The translations under genes were made by a program, and so were the position numbers. The notes below the pieces were generated by a model. That model did no database searches. It saw only the letters and a program-made list of their open reading frames with translations, and was not told the DNA's origin. A DNA stretch of 64,000 nucleotides, taken from NCBI RefSeq assembly GCF_004798865.1, contig NW_025335409.1, forward strand, positions 15,313,591 to 15,377,590. Direction: 5' to 3'. Origin of the DNA: Varanus komodoensis. Taxonomy: Eukaryota > Chordata > Lepidosauria > Squamata > Varanidae. This document shows, piece by piece, positions 59,631 through 64,000 of this stretch (position 1 is its first letter; every line of letters starts with the position of its first letter).

Positions 59631-59684
59631 AATTGTAATTGTGTCGTGTTGTAGTCATGTTTTATATTTATATGTCATGGTTTT

Positions 59685-59765
59685 ATCATTTATCTGTAAA
59701 CTACCCAATAACTTTTTGTTAATAGGTAGCATGCACATTTTGAAATGAATGAATGAATGAATGGA
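59685..59765 (+). repeat. L2-type 3' end with (TGAA)n tail
   Basis: The segment tctgtaaactacccaataac, then ataggtagcatgcac and a run of ATGA/TGAA units at about 59741-59762. The (TGAA)n tail is characteristic of L2-clade LINE ends. Confidence 0.6.
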
Positions 59766-59931
59766 CACTTATTAAATTTGTCTGTTATAGATGCACTTAT
59801 CTGAGAAAGGGGCAGTGATCAGGCTGCAAGTTGCATGCGAAGCAAAGCATTCTATAAATAGAGCTCTTTCTGGGGATCAAGGCATGAAGTGTTAAAGCAT
59901 ATTTTGCGCTGCCACTTTCTATAATCTGATT

Positions 59932-60828
59932 CAGGGTGGATAGAAATCATAGATTTTTTAAAAATATACAAATCAGATTCTTAAAATTTAAATCAGATTT
60001 TTGATTTAAATTGAATTTCTTAAAAATAAGATGCTTTTTGAGGAAAAGTCTATCTAAAGATAGCTTTCTATTATTTAAGATACATTATAGTCCAAAGGTT
60101 CTTCATCACAAAATAAGGATTAGTTTTTAATTATGTAGCATGAGGCTGTATATTCATGCAATGTTTAAGTTTCATGGTAAATGAATTCCATTAATCCATT
60201 CACAATGTCATGCTCTTCCAGGGGTTTCTGTAAGATTATTGGGCAATTTTTCTATCTAGAAGATATTATCACAGTTGCTTGGTTTTACATTTCTCAAAAC
60301 TGTGAATTTGTCTGCGGAGATCACTTGCCCCTTCTTCACAGCAAAAATGTTAAAAATAGACAAAAAGTAGACAAAAAGATCTGTCTCCCTATTCCTTTGC
60401 AAATCTATGTACACAAAATTAACTCCTTACCTCTTCAGTGTTATATTTCAAAAAAATCAATGAATAGAAGTTTGTTGGGAGTGGGACAGTTGAAGAGATA
60501 TGCACAAGAAGCAAAGTGTGAGGAGTAAGGGGCAAGCAGTAAAAATAAAGGTGAAACCCTTTGAGCAGAATATTCCACAAGTCTTTGAATCTTTTTGTGT
60601 ATAGCTTGAGGTTTATCATCATATTCTTTCCCTGGAGGAGAAAGTGTATAATTGCAGCAGGCTGTAACACAGACCCAGTTTGGGAATGTTTTAATGAAGC
60701 TCTAGCTGTTGGTAAGGCATGCATGCATGCATGCACATTATGTAGGAAACCATGATTTAAATCTAGTTTTACTCACTAGTGATTTAAATAATGATTTAAT
60801 TCGATTTGATTAAATCAAATCCACCCTG
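59932..60828. mobile_element. hAT-like non-autonomous element, 897 bp
   Basis: It starts cagggtggatagaaatc and ends caaatccaccctg, with AT-rich sub-terminal runs built on TGATTTAAAT. The flanks atctgatt (59924-59931) and acctgatt (60829-60836) form an 8-bp target duplication with one difference, consistent with hAT. The interior has no recognisable transposase; the longest open frame (60181-60528) matches nothing I know. A (GCAT)n run lies at about 60718-60734. This type of AT-rich element is common in reptile genomes. Confidence 0.8.
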
Positions 60829-61128
60829 ACCTGATTGTTAAGCCTATGATAAAAGCATATTCTAATCCCCGTTTGACCAAGAGTTACATGCAACACAAAT
60901 AATGTCCACGGCTCTATTATATTAATTATAATATATTAACATAATATTAAATAATTTAATATAATATTTTGTGAAAATGTCCTTCTGCTTTTCTCCTATG
61001 CCAGTTTTCCTTCCACGTATACAAATGTTCATTGGTAGGATGACCGCAGGAATAATCACAACAGGCAACTGTATATTTGTACCAACAGCCAGGAAACTGG
61101 CAATTGAGGGGCCACAGGCTGTAAGGAA

Positions 61129-61305
61129 GGGACTGTAACTTAGTGGTAAGCTGTCCTTGTTTCAATCCCAATCATCTCCACACAGGGCAGAAAAAACTGC
61201 CTGAAACTCTGGAGAGCTGCTGCCAGACTGTATCAGTGATACTGAGCTTTAATGGGCCAGCGGTTTGTCTCATTACAAAGGAGCTTCCTATGTTTACTGA
61301 CTTAA
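61129..61305 (+). repeat. tRNA-derived SINE
   Basis: The A-box region is degenerate (gtaacttagtggtaag) and the B box is gtttcaatccc. The body reads actgcctgaaactctggag then gctgctgccagactgtatc, and the end is ggagcttcctatg. The same family as 29297-29480, with its 3' end better preserved. Confidence 0.75.
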
Positions 61306-62867
61306 ACATGAGAGTTGCTTCTCTCTTCTTCAAGAAATACAAAAGTCCTATATGAAAGTGAAAGTTAGTTTCCTCTCTGTGCTTCTGGCAAAAGTCAGTA
61401 TCTGCTCTGCTAAAAACCTTGATGCAAGTAAAAGTTACTCTGAGTCAATGCTTGTATACAACTGCAAGATTGTTGTATTTCTGGTCAAGACACCCCCGTT
61501 CTCTTTCATGGATCCATTAGGATCTCTCTTTCCCCAGCTTTGAGATTCTTTCATAAAAGACCGAACACCAGAGGAACAGCTGGGCAGGTTCATCCAAATG
61601 AGGGCACAATCCTGTGCGTGTTTAGGCAGAAAAACATCCTACTACTTGCAGGTCATTGCAGATTTTTTTCCTGTCTAAACATGCATTGTATTGTGCCCTA
61701 GGTGTCTCAAACTCCGCCCTTTTTTGCTGAAAATCCAGCAAGTGTAAAAATGTATTTCTCTGGAAACCACAATAAAACATGATTCTGAGGAAGTCCTGCA
61801 GTAGTGAGCCTGTGAAATAGATCATAACTCTGTTCCTTAGCTTTTTTTTCTTCAGAGTTTTACTTACTGATAAAGCTCCATTAGGTTTCTTCCAAGAAAC
61901 TCAGCCGTTTGAATCTTTTAAAAAAGCAAGTAATACTCCAAGAAGATAGTTTAAACGTATTAAGGGCAGAACACCCTTCAGACTGGTTTCCCCTAAATGC
62001 TCTAAATATAAGTGATAGGTGAAGTCAAGAAATGCAATTGTATTTTAAAATCATCCAACTGTACCATGCATAGCAAATCACACTTCAAACATCATGTCAT
62101 GTTCTGAGACAGTTATGCCTGGTAGGATCCACTGTGACAGGAAGGCCTGGATTAGAGCCTCGGAAGAATTAAGTAGCCAAGCAGGATATCCAAATGGAAT
62201 TTTTCTCCTGCATCTTCTAAAATATTTATTTTACAGTTGATGTTTTTTAAAATTATTTTTAAACACTTCTTTCTCAGCAAGTACTACCATAGAGGCTATA
62301 ATCTTTATTTTGAGATATTCATCCTAAAGCATTTGAAAACAAAGAAACAAGTTTGCTTAAGGCAAAAAACCAAGCTGGGCAGCTTGCACAACTCATTTAT
62401 CTTTTAGACTATGAGCCTCTGTAACTCTCCAACTCAGTGCCAAAAATGTTTAGCTATGGAGATCACAGCCTGATCCCTTCTTACCCATCTGGGGAGATGG
62501 GAAGGACATTAGTTTTCCGTTTATACATCACTGTAGTTGCTCACTGCATTTACATCGAAAAGCAAGTGCACGCACATATTTTGCCAGACATGTTTTCTGA
62601 ATGTAAAAAAAAAATAGTAAAAACAGTTATAAGATTTCTACAGCAGAAGGGATGGTATGGACAAAGCCTCATAGCCTTCTAGAATAATTTTTTTAAACAG
62701 TCATACTATGGGATGGGGTCAGGAGTTTAGATAATTGGGTATTCGTGTTTACATGCATGCACTCACATGGATATACCCTAGAGACAAGACGGATCCACTA
62801 AGACAATTCCAGAGTCCATGAGTAGGGAACTAAGCCCTGAAGAATGACAGCCAGCAGCTCAAATTAA

Positions 62868-62910
62868 GGTAGTACCCATATATGTGTGATGCACAGAGAC
62901 CATGATGAAG
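62868..62910 (+). mobile_element. Orphan DIRS terminus fragment
   Basis: About 40 nt containing tgtgatgcacagag and atgatgaagaa match the outer tip of the DIRS terminal repeat at 14829-14869 with only a few differences and in the same orientation. No other part of a DIRS element is visible beside it. It could be a remnant of a second insertion or a short non-autonomous relative. Confidence 0.7.
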
Positions 62911-62985
62911 AAAGGATATACAATATCTTTCAAAAATAAGTAAGAGTTTTCTACCTTTCAAACAGCCCTTCATATCCCATCAATA

Positions 62986-63528
62986 CAGTGGAAACTTGGC
63001 TCATGAACTTATTCTGTTCCACGACTCTGGTAGCGACCCAAATTGGTTATGACCCATGTCAAATTTCCCCATAGGGTTCAATGTAAATAAGGTTAATCCA
63101 TTCTGTAACCATTTCTTTAAATCACAAAAATTTGAAACAAGGTAACAAAGAACAACAAAGATTGTGCCCATCTCCCTCCCCCAGCACAATCGTGGCCATC
63201 TCTCTCTTCCCCCGAGCATGACTGCAATCATGGCCATCTTCCCTGCATGAGCACAACCACAATCACAGCCATCTCCCCCCACGACCATGACCGTGGCCAT
63301 CTCCCCCTCCCCCTGAGCACTACCGTGATTGCATCTGTCTTCCCTGCACGAGTGCGATTGTGGCCATAGACAGGCACAATCGCAGTTGTGCTCCTGCAGG
63401 AAAGACGGGAGCGGTCACGATCATCATCTGATGCAGAGTTCACAACCTGAGGCAAAATTTTTCTGAAATTTCTGTTCGTGACCCAATTTGGTCCCGAATT
63501 GTGGCATTCGTGAGCCGAGGTACCACTG
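62986..63528. mobile_element. TA-flanked MITE (Tc1/mariner type)
   Basis: The 543-bp element is flanked by TA on both sides (62984-62985 and 63529-63530). Its ends are cagtggaaacttggctcatg and cgtgagccgaggtaccactg, imperfect inverted repeats that continue inward through the accccaa/ttggtc-like segment. The TA duplication is typical of Tc1/mariner. The interior is a degenerate minisatellite with no transposase. Confidence 0.8.
63150..63410. repeat. Degenerate minisatellite inside the MITE
   Basis: Variants of a unit such as gagcacnaccgtgatcgtggccatctccc recur with differing lengths. They yield the spurious open frames on the minus strand. The expansion is confined within the MITE at 62986-63528. 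Confidence 0.65.
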
Positions 63529-64000
63529 TACATGCAGCAACATTGTGAGATGCAACTTCTCCTTAATATTATGTCACTGCAGTTTGCAGGCAGGAATATC
63601 AGATTTCAATATCCCTAGCCAAATTAACTGAAAATGAACTAAGAAAACTCCGAACACAAAAAGCTAGCACAATGGGAAGCTTAAAACCCTTGTCACTCCC
63701 AAAGTGATTTATCTATTAGAAGTGTTGTTTTGTTTGTTTGTTTTGCTATAGTATGAACTGGTACAGTTCAGAAAATGCTGTAATGCATGGCTCTTCTCTG
63801 TGTGTAGCTTGGCTCGAACTGTTAGGAAGATCCCATAAAAGGAAAATAAGCAGGAATGTGCAGCACAACTCATTTCCGTCAGCAGGAATCAGGTGATGAG
63901 CATCATGCCTGTGGCATTCAGGGACAGCATACAGGAAGTATAATGTTTCCTGTTTTAACAATGCAGACAGCACAGGCTGCATTTCCCTAAACTTTCTTAA

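Larger units (their letters stand above)
48004..64000 (-). other. FRMD4A: FRMD4A intron upstream of the 47.9-kb exon (partial)
   Basis: This is non-coding intron up to the window edge. It holds two palindromic repeats (48.6 and 49.9 kb), a hAT MITE (50.7-51.1), L2 tails (51.6, 55.8, 59.7), a deleted Tc1-like transposon (59.0-59.6), a hAT element (59.9-60.8), a tRNA-type SINE (61.1-61.3), a DIRS terminus fragment (62.87) and a TA-flanked MITE (63.0-63.5). I searched the minus strand for the preceding FRMD4A exon (the DDRKLELLVQ segment) and did not see it. The stretches 51.7-55.8, 56.4-58.9 and 61.3-62.8 kb show no gene or repeat that I recognise. Confidence 0.8.

Noticed and set aside
63150-63410. 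CRISPR-like array of spaced repeats
   Set aside because: The units are degenerate, contiguous and of varying length, inside a eukaryotic MITE; no spacers.
48004-64000. An upstream FRMD4A exon encoding the DDRKLELLVQ segment
   Set aside because: No minus-strand stretch with the expected residues and splice sites was seen; it probably lies beyond the window.

Overview
The window is non-bacterial: a stretch of vertebrate chromosome, most likely from a squamate reptile (lizard or snake). The evidence is a multi-exon vertebrate gene with canonical GT-AG introns, plus a repeat set that includes RTE-BovB, CR1 and L2-like LINEs, tRNA-derived and MIR-like SINEs, hAT and Tc1/mariner MITEs, and a DIRS-type tyrosine-recombinase retroelement.

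The only host gene I can support is FRMD4A, on the minus strand. Five consecutive coding exons of the FERM domain lie at 47909-48003, 40541-40633, 30854-30938, 17294-17350 and 6463-6485. Splice sites and codon phase join them into one continuous frame. The last is a 23-nt microexon. Earlier 5' exons should lie beyond base 64000 and later ones before base 1; I found neither here. The rest of the window is FRMD4A intron.

Intron contents from high to low coordinate. 48-64 kb: a hAT MITE with perfect target duplications, a deleted Tc1-like transposon, an 897-bp hAT element, a TA-flanked MITE with an internal minisatellite, and a 40-nt orphan DIRS terminus. 40.6-47.9 kb: two L2-like LINE fragments, MIR-like SINEs and small palindromic repeats. 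30.9-40.5 kb: an inverted BovB copy, a (GT)n tract and L2 tails. 17.4-30.9 kb: a BovB copy with an uninterrupted 388-codon reverse transcriptase stretch, a CR1 reverse transcriptase fragment, a 70-bp direct repeat pair and SINEs. 6.5-17.3 kb: the ~6-kb DIRS fossil with inverted terminal repeats and an internal complementary region. 1-6.5 kb: a CR1 3' end, and a BovB 3' end split by a hAT MITE.

The transposable elements do not appear to cooperate with the gene. One arrangement could affect it: the 85-nt exon at 30.9 kb sits between two oppositely oriented BovB copies that share about 1.3 kb and could pair in the pre-mRNA. I see no CRISPR array, bacterial operon or obviously new protein system. 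The structurally richest object is the DIRS element.
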